Shown piece after piece: positions 34,901-45,852 of a stretch of DNA of 64,000 nucleotides. Below the pieces are notes generated by a model, which saw only the letters and a list, made by a program, of their open reading frames with translations, was not told the origin of the DNA and ran no database searches. Location of the stretch: positions 47,541,779 to 47,605,778 of the forward strand of contig CM070548.1 of assembly GCA_036346405.1 (NCBI GenBank). Direction: 5' to 3'. This DNA comes from Phyllostachys edulis. Its lineage: Eukaryota > Streptophyta > Magnoliopsida > Poales > Poaceae. The translations under genes were made by a program, and so were the position numbers. The stretch's first letter is position 1. Every line of letters starts with the position of its first letter.

Positions 34901-36628
34901 AAAAATTGGTCGTTTAGGCTTTGTAATCAGCCATATGCAAGGAATGAAGCTAACCATCCACCCTCCTGGTAGCAGCCCTTCTAGGGTTGCAATTTAATTT
35001 AATTTGTGCAAAGTAAATTGATGAAGCAATAACAAACAAAAATAATATTTATTTGATTTTTTCAACAAGAATGCCTTCATCTGTATATGGCAAAGAAGAT
35101 ATTGGTGGGGTGGTGCTATGTTAACAAACAAACAAGGCCTTGGTTGGAAAATAACGTCCTAGCTGATCCAAACACATAAATATTAATTACTTGTGGATTC
35201 TCCGTATAAAATATTTTTCTTGTCACCTAAATAGTAGGGGAATACTTATTTTTATGTTTTCATGCCTGATGTTTTTTAGGCTACGCTTTTTTTGCACACC
35301 TATGGTAACTTAATGGACCTAGCACCTCAAGTATGCCTTTTTGTCTTTGACTGCATTTTATTCAATATGGAGATACAGTACAAAGAATGTCATTGTAGCC
35401 ATAAACTAGATCACCACACTCAATGAATGAATAATGCACATAATTTATTTAGATCAAAATATTAGGCCAAGCTGCAGATCCTATACTTTCTAAAATATAG
35501 GAGTATCATAGGTGATTGATACAGACATATTTGAAAACAACAATTGGCCATTCCTATTTAAAGAGGATCCAAAAAACAAAACAGAGAGCAAACCCAAGTT
35601 ATCCACCTGACCTAAAGGAACAAGTAGCATTTTCAGAAGAACACAGCCCAACTCAAATGCCCCTCCAATTCTAAATAGTCAGAAGTCCTGCTCTGAACAA
35701 ACATACACCACACTCATACGCACATTATCCCCATTCTATGTTGTGCATCCGATTTCTGAACTTATACCTGATCCAATCTCTATAAAAACTCTCTTTCAAA
35801 GTAAGTTACTAATAATCTTGAATGGATAGGACAAATACTGGACGTATTAAAATTTTAATGACACATTTTGTACAGCTTGACTGTTCATCAAGTAGCGAAG
35901 ATGATTTCTCTTTCCTACTTCAGGAGTATGGATTGGGTTTCGATTTATAGCTTAACAAATACTGGATCTAGAAAAAATAGGTCAGAACACTTAGAATCAC
36001 AGGTAACTAGATGTAGTGGAGTGTGGCAAAAGCCTTCTGCTCCTTATTAACATTTATAATCCTTCAATAAGCGTCATATCTATCTTGTCATGAAAAAAAG
36101 AGAGATAAATAGTGCTCCTAGTTAAACTTATTATTGTTTAGTTTGCTAGGTGTGAGCATAAATTTACATCTATTGTTATCAGATCATAGTATGAAGAAAC
36201 ACTTTTTGCCCTTTCTAATTCTTTCAAAAAAAATCTGCCCTTTCTAGGTGGAACTCAAAATTGCAGGACACCAGCAAAATTACAAGAGACGTCACTGATC
36301 ATCTGGGGCTGGTAATCACTAAACAATACTCTAGGGCGCAGCATGGACAATATGTTCTTATTGGTGTAGCATAAAACAATAAAGCAAGTTCCACATCACA
36401 AGAAGGCAATCGAATGTGATCATACATGAACTATTACACAGATAGCCCACAAACAGAACGAAAATTCCATACCTGCTTGACCGACTCGGCGATCTCAGGA
36501 CCAATGCCATCACCGGGAAAGAGCGTGGCGCGGACAGTCTCCCCGGTCTCCGTGGATAACGGCGGCGCCACCGCCCGGCCCGTCATCCGCGGCAGAACGC
36601 TCCCCTGAAGCAGCCTCCGGAGCGCCAT
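31981..36628 (-). CDS. IDH: NAD-dependent isocitrate dehydrogenase, catalytic subunit, mitochondrial
   Basis: Converts isocitrate to 2-oxoglutarate with NAD+ in the mitochondrial TCA cycle, working with a regulatory subunit. Seven coding exons, all GT-AG: 36473-36628, 33325-33645, 33070-33231, 32890-32964, 32612-32721, 32458-32530, 31981-32172; joined they give 362 residues with no stop. The N terminus (MALRRLLQGSVLPRMTGR) is Arg-rich like a mitochondrial presequence. Then come LFPGDGIGPEIAE, substrate-binding SLNLTLRKELGLYANVRP, RENTEGEYSG with the catalytic Tyr, HKANIMRKTDGLF with the catalytic Lys, MPNLYGDIISD with metal-binding Asp, and HGSAPDIAGKNLANPTA for the cofactor. The substrate-binding Ser and Arg residues are those of catalytic, not regulatory, subunits. 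The gene looks intact. Confidence 0.95.
33646..36472 (-). other. IDH intron 1 (2.8 kb)
   Basis: Donor GTATGG after codon 52 and acceptor ATTTCAG before VFNVAG. No gene or complete transposon is recognised in it; the short frames are chance. Its size contrasts with the other introns (about 90-290 bases). Confidence 0.8.
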
Positions 36629-36642
36629 GTTTCCCCACTACC

Positions 36643-36885
36643 CTGGAACAACCAGCCAACAGCGAGGCACACACGTCAACCCTAGAATTCTAGGCGGGCA
36701 AGCGATTCGATCAGATAGCAACGCAAGCATTCTCCGAATTCGATCGAACAAACGCGCACAAAATCTCGAATCGATCGGGCAAACGCGCACCAAACGCCCT
36801 GTTTCCGATCGAATCGGAGGCAATTCGAGGAGCCGCGAAATTGGAGGTAGAGCGGAGGGTGGTGAGATCGGAGGGAGGAATGTAC
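36643..36885 (-). other. Probable leader intron of IDH
   Basis: On the minus strand CCG/GTACATTCC (donor at 36885) and TTGTTCCAG (acceptor ending at 36643) would remove 243 bases from the 5' leader, leaving 14 bases before the ATG at 36628. This is inferred from the splice signals only. Confidence 0.45.
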
Positions 36886-37008
36886 CGGAAGGAAGAGATT
36901 CGCGAGAACTATCGACAGCGGCGGCGGGGGATGGGGTGGGGTCTGCGGCGGGGACGGACGGGAGATGGGAATGGAAGGAGACTCGAGCTCCCCAAGTCCG
37001 CCGTTCCT

Positions 37009-37021
37009 CCGATTTATTAGG
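37009..37021 (-). promoter_or_regulatory. Candidate TATA-like element of IDH
   Basis: CCTAATAAATCGG on the minus strand lies about 125 bases before the proposed leader donor, upstream of a G/C-rich region. It is the only TATA-like word in the expected zone; housekeeping promoters often lack a strong TATA box, so the call is weak. Confidence 0.3.
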
Positions 37022-37435
37022 CCGTCGATGTGGATCGGACGGTGCACGCTTGTTGGGCCCATGTTCTGTTGATGCTAATCCAGTAGGAATTCTTTCTTGC
37101 ATTTCAAAGTTGGCCTCCGGCCCTTGAGAGATTCCTCCTTTTATCAAAAAAAATCAAGTTGTTCGAGGTAGATGGCTCAAAAAAAAGTTTTAATTAACAT
37201 TTCAAGTTTACTGTAAATGTATATGAAAGAAACTTTAACACCCAATAATATAGTTACCGTAATAGAGCCGATGCAGAGGCCACACTAAGACGAACGGAAT
37301 ATGGCTTATCGAGTAATCTATTGAAGTAAGAGTGGACTATAGACATGAGATTGAAGCTAGATTCTACCAACTTCGTCGGCTCCGAAAGCCTACGGGAAGA
37401 CAAAACAATAACCTTACCCTCGTCACCGTTCACCA
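37022..37435. other. Intergenic region upstream of IDH
   Basis: It holds the distal promoter side of IDH and then AT-rich sequence up to the Copia LTR. No gene is seen. Confidence 0.4.
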
Positions 37436-37558
37436 TGTTACGAATATTGTGTGTATTCAAGAGGATCCAAAGGGTAATATATATATAGAGAGAGAGAGAA
37501 AATACAAGAGGATATAACATATACAGATGAAGAATACAAAAGGACTTCTATTCTAACA
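37436..37558 (-). repeat. 3' LTR of short-LTR Copia
   Basis: On the minus strand TGTTAGAATAG ... ATATTCGTAACA, 123 bases, preceded by the purine tract GAGTTTGAGGGAG. A CT/GA microsatellite lies in its middle. Confidence 0.75.
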
Positions 37559-37569
37559 CTCCCTCAAAC

Positions 37570-37896
37570 TCATAGTGGATCACACACACTGAGTTTGAAG
37601 AGAAAATATAAATGTTGTACCCTAGTCTGTGACTTCATGAAGAAGTCAACAACCTGTAACTCTGAGGGCACAAACTGTAAAGCAAGTACTCCCTCCTGCA
37701 CCTGTGAGCGAGTGTATAAAGCATCCACACCAATGTGCTTGGTGAGTTCGTGCTTCACTAGGTCGCGGGCAACGCTAATAGCACCTGTACTGCTGTTAAA
37801 CAAAATAGTCGTAGGTCCCATCACAAGCACTCCAAAATCTGTAAGTAGCAGCCTCAACCAAATAACATCTGTTGTCACTGCTGCCATAGCTCTCAA
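37570..37896 (-). pseudogene. Copia RNase H (short-LTR element)
   Basis: RAMAAVTTDVIWLRLLLTDF, then VKHELTKHIGVDALYTRSQV and VPSELQVVDFFMKSQTR: the C-terminal RNase H with the ADFFTK-type end typical of Copia pol. The catalytic Asp before STGAISVARD is replaced (LFNSS instead of LCDNS). Confidence 0.85.
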
Positions 37897-38358
37897 CTCA
37901 GCATCTGCACTTGAACGGGAAGCTGCAGTTTGTTTCTTTGTCTTCTAGGCAATCAGAAAAGGGCCAAGAAAAACACAGTTAGCAGAAAGAAAACGACATT
38001 CAGAAGGATCACTAGCTCAGGTCGCAACAGAGTACGCCTGAATTTATAGTGAGGTAGAGCTAGGAAAAAACAAACGACGAGAAATAATCTCACACAAGTA
38101 GTAAAGAACACGAAGAAGGTAACTGTAATGAAGATGGGTAGGACGAGACATGAACTGACTCAAGGTATAAACAGCATAAGCAATATCAGAACGAGTGCTC
38201 ACAAAGTATACCAAACTCCCAACAAAATGACGATATCGAATAGGATCCTCAAGAAGATCACCATCAGTGGCATAGAACTAGAGGGATAGCTCCATGAGAG
38301 TCTCAGCAATGCGAGTGTCAGTCAGACCAGACCGGTCAAGAAAATCCTGAACATACTT

Positions 38359-39112
38359 CTACTGTGAGAGGTAGTAGCTCTCAGGCATGAAAGAGACCTC
38401 AATCCCAAGGAAATACATAAGAGAACCAAAATCAGTCATCAAAAACTGTTCACTGATATGCTTCTTCACATATATGATGAATAGGGCATCATCACCAGTG
38501 ATGAGCATATCATCAACATACAGAAGAAGCAATGTCCTACCTCGAGATGAGACATGGACAAAGAGAGCAGGATCGTGGGAACTGACAGTGAAACCGACGA
38601 CAATAATCACTGAGGTAAAACGCGCAAACCAAGCACGAGGAGCATGTTTGAGCCATAAAGAGCACGATGAAGACGACAGACGTGTCCATTGGGAACAGAA
38701 TATCCAGGTGGTGGTTGCATGTAGACCTCCTTATGCAAAACACCATTAAGAAAAACATTCTTAACATCCAGCTGAGAGATAGACCACCGGCGAACAGAAG
38801 CAACCGCAACAAAAGTGCGAATAGTGGTCATATGGGCAATAGGGGCAAAAGTCTCATCGTAGTCACGACCATACTCCTACTGAAATCCGCAAGCCACAAG
38901 GCGAGCCTTGTAGCGCTCGATAGTACCATCAGACTGAGTCTTAATCTTGTACACCCACTTGCACGTGATCGGATGAGCATGCACAAGTGTCGGTACAATA
39001 TCTCAAGTCTCTGCACGTCGAAGAACATCAAGCTCCTCTGCCATAGCGAGCTGCCACTTAGAATGAGGAGCAGCCTCACGATAAGAACTAGGCTTAGCAG
39101 CAGAGAGAGCAT
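38359..39112 (-). pseudogene. Copia reverse transcriptase (short-LTR element)
   Basis: Frames 38607-38831 and 38359-38610 give SQLDVKNVFLNGVLHKEVYM, VCRLHRALYG and LLLYVDDMLITGDD, the RT core with an intact YVDD. SDPALFVHVSSRG-like wording (seen as SSHDPALFVHVSSRGR) lies between. Frameshifts separate the pieces, and the upstream part (38828-39112) is recognisable only in short stretches. Confidence 0.85.
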
Positions 39113-40200
39113 AAGCTATCGGAGCAAATCCAAGACGATAAGGAGGTCGAAGGATTATCCGGTCACAAAGGACGCAATGAGGAGCATCATCAGGAGGATC
39201 AGATGTAGGTGTCGGCAAGATACCAGGAAAGGAGACTGGTGAAGGACGAGGACGCTTGGAGTAGTGAATACCAGATAAACGAGACGGTGGTGCTGCAGGA
39301 ACAAAAGGCGGTGCTGCAGGAGGCAGCACCGGAGGCGGAGGTATAGAAGGAACCACTAGAGATAGACTAGGGGAAGACTGTGATGGTGGAGAAATGGGTG
39401 AAGAGTCAAAAAGAGACAACCATGAAATCGACTCAACAGTGGAAATAGGAGAAAGAGCCGAATCTCGATAGAAAAAAGGTCGAGATTCGTCAAAAATAAC
39501 GTTTCGTGAAATCCTGATCCGTCGAGCAGAAGGATCATAGCAGTAATAACCCTTATACTCAGAACTATAACCAAGAAACACGCACTCAACTGATTGAGCC
39601 GATAGTTTAGTACGCTCACGAGGTTGTAGCAGAATAAAACAAGTACAACAAAAAACACGAAGGTGAGTGTACTGGAGGCTCGAGAGTAGAGACGCTCTAT
39701 AGGACTGACACCCTTAAGAGTAGTGGAAGGCTGCATATTGATGGGATATGCAGCCGTAGAAACAATCTCAGCCCAAAACTGTGGTGGAACATGGGAGGCA
39801 AGGAGAAGAGTGCTGGCAGTCTCAATCAGATAACAATGTTTTCGCTCAACAACCCCATTCTGAGCATAGGAACCAGGACAAGAAAACTGGTAAAGAGTGC
39901 CCTACTTAGAAAGAAACTGTCTAAAAGCACCAGAACAGTACTCGCCAATAGAATCACAGCGAAAAGTACGGACGGAAGAATCAAACTGAGTACGAACCAT
40001 CATTGCAAAGCTATGATAAATCGCAAGAAACTGACCACGATGATACATAGAAAAATACATATAAAATGGGAATAATCAACAATGAAGATCACATAAAATT
40101 TATACCCGCTTTTAGAGATAATAGGCGCAGGTCCCCATACATCTGAATGAACTAAGTCAAAAGGACGAGAAGACAAGGATTCACTAGAATGATAAGGAAG
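39003..40200 (-). pseudogene. Copia integrase and linker (short-LTR element)
   Basis: The frame 39003-39581 starts CVFLGYSSEYKGYYCYDPSA-like (MFLGYSSEYKGYYCYDPSAR), the integrase C terminus, followed by a Pro/Ser-rich linker (PPPPVLPPAAPPFVPAAPPS). Farther upstream, fragments with FDLVHSDVWGPAP near 40150 carry the first catalytic Asp. The DDE core between is shredded by frameshifts. Confidence 0.75.
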
Positions 40201-40790
40201 TTATAGCTGCTTGCCCAGCTTACCACCCTGACAAAATATAGTCGTGTCAACAGTAACACGTCCAAGAACACCCTTATGAACTAATGAAGAAAGACGGGAC
40301 CCACACAAGTGACCTAAACGGTGATACCACTGCGCAAAAACTCCAAAGGTGGTGGCAATAGTGGCGGTGGAAATAGACATAGAGATGATAAGAGCAACTG
40401 AAGTAGGTGGAACGTGGAGGCGATCAAGGATGTAGAGACCCTGACGATCCCTACGACACTGGCCGGTCCCAAGTACCATCCCTATTTGTTGATCCTAGAT
40501 GAAACAAGTGTGAGAGTCAAAACTAACCATACAGCCAAGATCGGTGAGCTGACCCACTGAGAGAAGCTGCATGGTAAGCTAAGGAACATGGGAAACAGCT
40601 GGAACAAAAAAGTCGGTGGACAAAAGAGTGCCCTGATAGCTGACAGACAAAGGAGTACCGTCAGTTGTCTGAACAGAGATAGGAAAAATAGGAGGTCCTA
40701 CTAAAGTGAGAGATATGGAGTCTGGTGACATGTGGAAAGAGACACCAGAATCCATAGCCTAAGAAGTACCTGGAGGAGTCCGGCACTAGT
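40201..40790 (-). pseudogene. Copia protease end and GAG-pre-integrase (short-LTR element)
   Basis: AMDSGVSFHMSPDS near 40760 is the protease active site region (D-S-G). MQLLSVGQLTDLGC follows near 40565. VLGTGQCRRDRQGLYILD and YHRLGHLCGSRLSSLVHKG (40201-40479) form the zinc-binding pre-integrase domain. Confidence 0.8.
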
Positions 40791-40913
40791 AACATGGCCC
40801 CAAAGGCGAAGACCATCAAGCCTGATCTCCATGAATGAAGACCATAACTTGTAGTTCATCACATTAAGCTTTGTTCCCGAGAATGGGATCGCAGCTAATG
40901 GAACAGAAGCCAT
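40791..40913 (-). pseudogene. Copia gag N terminus (rest of gag deleted)
   Basis: MASVPLAAIPFSGTKLNVMN and YKLWSSFMEIRLDGLRLWGH are the first 40 or so residues of gag. Within 20 codons the sequence passes to the protease region, so nearly all of gag, including the zinc knuckle, has been lost by an internal deletion. Confidence 0.75.
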
Positions 40914-41487
40914 CGGTAGGTGGCGTTGGACGGCACGACGACCAAGGCAACGAATTCTAACAGGTGGCGCTGGACGGCGCGACAGTTAGAGCGATGTTCT
41001 GATTTTTTTTTCTTTGGCCAAGGCAACGAAGTCTAACAGGGAAGGCCTGGCCGATTCGGCTAGCCCAAAAGAAAAGCACGCAGGGGGAAGATAGGGTTCT
41101 CCCTGGCGGCTCGAGCGGCATCAACGGTGGCGACCCTACTGGTGGCGGTGGCGGCGGCAGCCCTATCGACGGCGGCTCTACCGACGGACGACGGGAAGGC
41201 GACGAGCGATTGGAAGCGGCCCTACTGACGGGCAACGGCGAAGCTCACGCTGGCGTCGGGGTCAGGGATGCAGAGGCCGAGCGGCCGGCATAGAGCTTCT
41301 CCAGTAGTGGCTTCGGGCGGCGGCGAGATGATGTCGGCTTCGGGCAGCGGACAGGAGGACGGTGCTAAGAGCGGTGACGAGGATATAATAATCCTCATTT
41401 AATTATTTATCTGTAATTCATATTATGGATAATAATGACGTCATATAGTCCTTGAGTATACCCCTTATTCATAAGGGAGAAGCTGGA

Positions 41488-41596
41488 GATCGTAAGGTAT
41501 TCTACGAGCACCCCATAGTCGTAAGTCTTCCTACGACTATACCATGATCGTAAGTTCTACTACGATCAATCTGTGGTCGTAAGCTCTTCTACGACC
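41488..41596. repeat. Palindrome array in the solo LTR (four units, 29-bp period)
   Basis: Units start at 41488, 41517, 41546 and 41575: GATCGTA.., AGTCGTA..TACGACT, GATCGTA..TACGATC and GGTCGTA..TACGACC. It has fewer units than the LTRs of the nested element, so copy number varies within the family. Confidence 0.9.
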
Positions 41597-41737
41597 AGTT
41601 CCTAGTCGATAGGGCTTACAAACATGTGTGCCCAGTCGACCAGGGAATCTTTCCCACCATATTTAAGGATATGGGGTAGTAAACTGCGCTATTATTCTCT
41701 GAAATAATGGCACGATTTAAACTCCTTGTTATGGTGA

Positions 41738-42524
41738 TGTCGGTGTTTTAGAACCGAACTTACTTGTTTGATTCGGGGGCTTCTCTAGGCTCAAAATCAC
41801 ACAGAGATGGAGACACATGGATTTTTATACAGGTTCGGGCCTTCTCCTGGGAGAATAACAACCCTACTCCTGTGTGTATGTATCGAGTATGCTGGATTAC
41901 AAGATGGAATCAAAGACTAGAGTATTGTGCTTATAATCCCCTCCAGGTTGCCCTGATTGTCCTGATGATTCTTCCTTTTATACAGTCTCCAAGGTGCACC
42001 GTTGCGCCTCCCGTTAAAAGCTGCCTTGATGTCTCAGATTATTGAGCCGTTTTTGGAGATTATTACGGGAGTAGTAACGTTCCCACGCCGCCAAGCAGTT
42101 ATCACCATAACAAAGGGGTTAAAATCGTGTCATTATTCTAGAGAATAACCGCGTAGTTTACTGCCCATATCTTAAACATGGTGCAGAAAATTCCCTGATC
42201 GACTAGGCCCACATGCCTGTAAGCACTGTCGATTAGGGACTGGTCGTAGGAAAGCTTACGACCAGGTGGTGGTCGTAGAAGATCTTACGACCACGAATTG
42301 ATTGTAGAAGAACTTACGATCATAGGATAGTCGTAGAAGGACTTACGACTATGGGGTAGTCGTAAGAGGTCTTACGACTACTAGGTGGTCGTAGAAGAAC
42401 TTACAACCTCCAGCTTCTCCCTCATGGCTATTAACGGGTATACTCAAGAGTTATATGACGTCATTATTATCCATAATATGAATTATAGATATATAATAAA
42501 ATAAGGATTATTATATCCTCGTCA
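41738..42524 (-). repeat. 3' LTR of the Tat element (787 bp)
   Basis: On the minus strand TGACGAGGATATAATAATCC ... AACACCGACA. It has a TATA box TATAAAAGG (41974-41982) and a six-unit palindrome array (42242-42408). Confidence 0.95.
42242..42408. repeat. Palindrome array, six units at 29-bp period (3' LTR)
   Basis: 22-base palindromes start at 42242, 42271, 42300, 42329, 42358 and 42387, exactly 29 bases apart, with 7-base spacers. Arms are GGTCGTA/TACGACC, GATCGTA-like/TACGATC or AGTCGTA/TACGACT, so when one arm varies the other usually follows. The centres (for example GGAAAGCT, GAAGATCT) are not conserved. The same array is in the 5' LTR. Confidence 0.95.
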
Positions 42525-42540
42525 TCTAGCCCCCCAGCTT
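42525..42540 (-). promoter_or_regulatory. Polypurine tract of the Tat element
   Basis: AAGCTGGGGGGCTAGA on the minus strand lies directly before the 3' LTR. Confidence 0.8.
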
Positions 42541-42962
42541 AAGCGAAAATAACTTACTTGGAAAAGGAGCAGTAGATGGTCTTACGACTAGTAAGTGGTC
42601 GTAGGGAAATGGTCGAAGGAAGAACTCTTCGACTGGTGTTTCATTTGACCAGAATTTTACTTGGTCAAGAAAATTTTGAAATAATCTTGCGACTTTCAAG
42701 GTGGTCGTAGGAGATCTTACGATCACCGAGTGGTCGCAGTACTGTGGTTGGAAGTAGAATATTTCCAATCGCTGCTGCGTTTGACCGGAAAAAGACTTGG
42801 TCAAGAAAGTAATTTTGCTTGAGGTGTAAAAACAGACCTGATTACCTCGAGCAGACAAATTTAAGATTCCCAATCGACTCTCTCACCTTTGTCTGTTGGA
42901 GTGGTTCCCAAAACGTTGGCAACCGTTGGGTAGCCACGTCTTTTTAACTTCAGGCGTGCGGT

Positions 42963-42970
42963 TATAAATA
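42963..42970 (+). promoter_or_regulatory. TATA box of the antisense gene
   Basis: TATAAATA in GGTTATAAATATTCACC lies about 147 bases before the likely original ATG at 43110, on the plus strand. It is the only strong TATA word between the 3' LTR and the gene and is placed as expected for a Pol II promoter serving the antisense gene. Confidence 0.55.
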
Positions 42971-44076
42971 TTCACCGTGTATAAGGATAAAGTCTTTTAC
43001 CTTCCCCCAAATTGCTCTCGCTGTTCAAACTTTCGAGTTCTCCGCCGCCGACCAAATCGAGCCTTCTTCCTCAATCTTCCCAAATCCAAACCTTCAGCCT
43101 TTGGGAGAAATGGCCAAAGCCGCTTCCCAGTAGGTCGAATCGGAGATGGATACGGCTAGAATCCAGGCTTTGGTCGACTCCGAGAAGATCCCGAAAGAGG
43201 AATTCGTAAAGTGGATTGAGGCCACCGGACAGCATTGGCCGTCTAGGGAGATTGGGCAAATCCCCGTCTTCCAGGCATTCTGTGAGTGTGGTCTTCGATT
43301 GCTCGCTCATCCTTTTCTCACATTGGTACTCGAATACTTCCAAGTGGAGTTGGTGAACCTCGTCCCCAACTCTATCACAATGTTGAGGGTGTTCGTGTAC
43401 CTTTGTGAAGCCTACCTGAGGATTCCGGCTAATTTGGAGTTATTCCAGTACTTCTACAAAATGACCCGGCTAGGCGGAATCGCCGGTAGTTGTAGTCTGA
43501 AGCTTCACGATGGGAAGTCGAAGGAGTATATTCAGATGTTTACCCAGTCTTCGTGGCCGGGGTGGAAGAAGAGGTGGTTCTATTGGGAGACCACCAACGA
43601 GAACAGCCTCTCCTTCGTCGGGAAGCCGGCCGAGAAGGTTTCTTCCTGGGATGCGATTCCCAAGGATCTCGGTCGGATCACCCCCTTCATTCAAGCTATT
43701 GCAGACTTGAAGGAAGAGGGGCTTATTGGATGGCACGTGGTGAAGGATTTCATCACGCGCCGCATCAGCCCTCTGAAGAAGAGGGCTCATCAGATGTGGA
43801 GATACTCGGGCCTAACGGACTCGACGAGGGACTACGCGGGGGTAAGTAAACCTTGAGCTTTAGCCTTCTTTCTGTTAATTTTGATTTAGGCTTTACTGAA
43901 AGTTTCCTTAACCCTGCAGACCTCTCACAAGAGGAGATTGACGCTCGGGTCAAGCTTATCTGTGAGAAGCCCCCAGCCTATGTTGTGGCGCCTCCAATCT
44001 TGGCTGACTTGTCTCCAGAGGACAAGGTGGAGCGCCTAAAAGTAATTTAGAGTTGATTTCGTCTTTAGGACTTTGT

Positions 44077-44217
44077 AGTCATAGAAGAACTTATAACTGG
44101 GTACTGATCGTAGGAAGACTTACGATCAGGTTCTGGTCATAGAAGAACTTACGACCAGGGGGTTGTCGTAGAAAAAGCTTACGACATGGTAAATAGTTGC
44201 AGAAGAACTTACGACCA
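44077..44217. repeat. Palindrome array in intron 2 of the antisense gene
   Basis: Five units begin at 44077, 44106, 44135, 44164 and about 44195, with arms AGTCATA/TATAACT, GATCGTA/TACGATC, GGTCATA/TACGACC, TGTCGTA/TACGACA and AGTTGCA/TACGACC. They fill most of the intron between exons 2 and 3. Confidence 0.9.
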
Positions 44218-45742
44218 CTTCATAATATCTCTCTTCCTGATTTCTGCAGAAAGTAGGCATGGAGAACCATTAGGACGATGAAGAAGTCGAACTAATGGTT
44301 GTCAGTGCGGCCATAGAGCAGTTTGTTTCTCCCCCGGCTAAGAGACATCGGCTTGTTAAAGCCGCCGACAAGGGAGGCCCAAGCTCGAGTACCTTTGACC
44401 CGACTAAACCTTTTGCAAAATCTACTGCAGACCTGGCTGTTGCAGCAGAAATTGCGGCCGAAGTAGCTGAACCTCTCAAGCGCAAAACCCCCAAGACCAA
44501 GGTACCCTTCTATTAGGACAATAAGACTTTCGCATTTTCTCCTTCCTGCGGTTTTATCAAACAATTAGAAAAGGAGAACAGAAAGAGTTTGATGTCTTTT
44601 GTGAAGGAAAATACTGCGCCGGTAGTGCCTGTGGTCAAGGGTAGCGATGCCCTTGAGGTGGTCAAGACTGGTCTCGACCATCCAGAGAACCAAGAGACTC
44701 AAGGGGCGATGGCGCTTGTTCAAGATCTACGATCAGACGTGATCGTGGCCGTTCCTCAACTTAAGTCTCAACCAGACGTGGTTGAGAAAAAGTCGAAGAA
44801 ACCTTCCTTAGGGAGGGTTGTTTCCAAACTTAAGATCAAATCCGACTCTCGGAGATACGCAAAAAGAGACAAAAGTGTAAGGACAACATTTATCTTTTGC
44901 TTTTTACCACCTGATCGTGTTTTCCTTTTTATGATCTCAGTTTGGCTCCTCTTATCATTAATGACGTTCTTGCCAAGGAACACACTGCAATTTCTTCGGC
45001 AAGCGAAGAAATAACAGTGGCGGTAGTCGAAGGGTCAACCACCATCCGAATGGTGGAGGGTGCCGTTGTTGCTGACTCAGCTATGACTACTGGAGCGGTC
45101 GTAAGGTCAGAAGTGGCTATGACCACTGGGGTGTTCGTAGAAGTAGGGGTGAAGATGGTAGCGGTGGAGACATCTGGCCATGGGGGTGAAACATCTATTC
45201 TCCGCGTTGGGAAGAAGGTTGCTGCGGATGATCCTCCCAACTTACAAGGGCAAACTACTAATGCCGCCACTTCTGAAGGAGAAGAAGAGTTCGAGCTTTT
45301 TGAGCACACCTTCAGGTTCTTCGCTCCTCCCACCATTGTGGGCTCCCGTGCGTTCAGATCTCGTGATCGCGTTCCTCACCCTAAGGACACTCCCAACAGG
45401 GGGGTGTTTTCGATGACGAGCGTCTCGAAAGGGTATGGTGGAACCGAGTTGACGAGATTGATGAACTGAGGGACCCCACGAGGGTGGTGTCTTCGTTTGT
45501 TCGGACAGCCATGAATGTAAGTACCTGAAACTTGGTATTTACATCTATGCTTTTTCGCGCTTCTCACTGTCTTTCTTTGTGCAGAACACGTTGGAACAAA
45601 TTGTCACTGTTGCTGAATACAACAAGCAACTTGTCCAGCTACGACAAGACAAAGCACTACTCTGCGAGCAGGCGGAGAGGTGATAAGTAACCGCTTTTCG
45701 TAGCCTTTTATGTTTCGACCACTTACGCAGTACTACGGGGTT

Positions 45743-45852
45743 TATCGTAGAAGATCTTACAACTAGGTACTGGTCGTAGGAGGACTTACGACCAGGGTAT
45801 TGTCATAGAAAAACTTACGACAAGGACTTGGTCGTAGAAGAACTTACGATCA
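45743..45852. repeat. Palindrome array in intron 6 of the antisense gene
   Basis: Four units begin at 45743, 45772, 45801 and 45830, exactly 29 bases apart, with arms such as GGTCGTA/TACGACC and TGTCATA/TACGACA. They end immediately before the exon 7 acceptor. Confidence 0.9.

Noticed and set aside
36638..37147. Long frames on both strands upstream of the IDH start (166-169 residues)
   Set aside because: They lie in the GC-rich leader, leader intron and promoter of IDH, with no domain and no splice link to the coding exons.
42242..42408. Regular 29-bp palindromic repeats that superficially resemble a CRISPR array
   Set aside because: Spacers are only 7 bases and partly conserved, the array lies in a retrotransposon LTR of a plant genome, and the same units recur in introns and the other LTR. 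No cas-like genes exist here.
43470..43790. Minus-strand frame opposite to exon 1 of the antisense gene
   Set aside because: It follows from the base composition of the plus-strand exon and has no gag-pol similarity.
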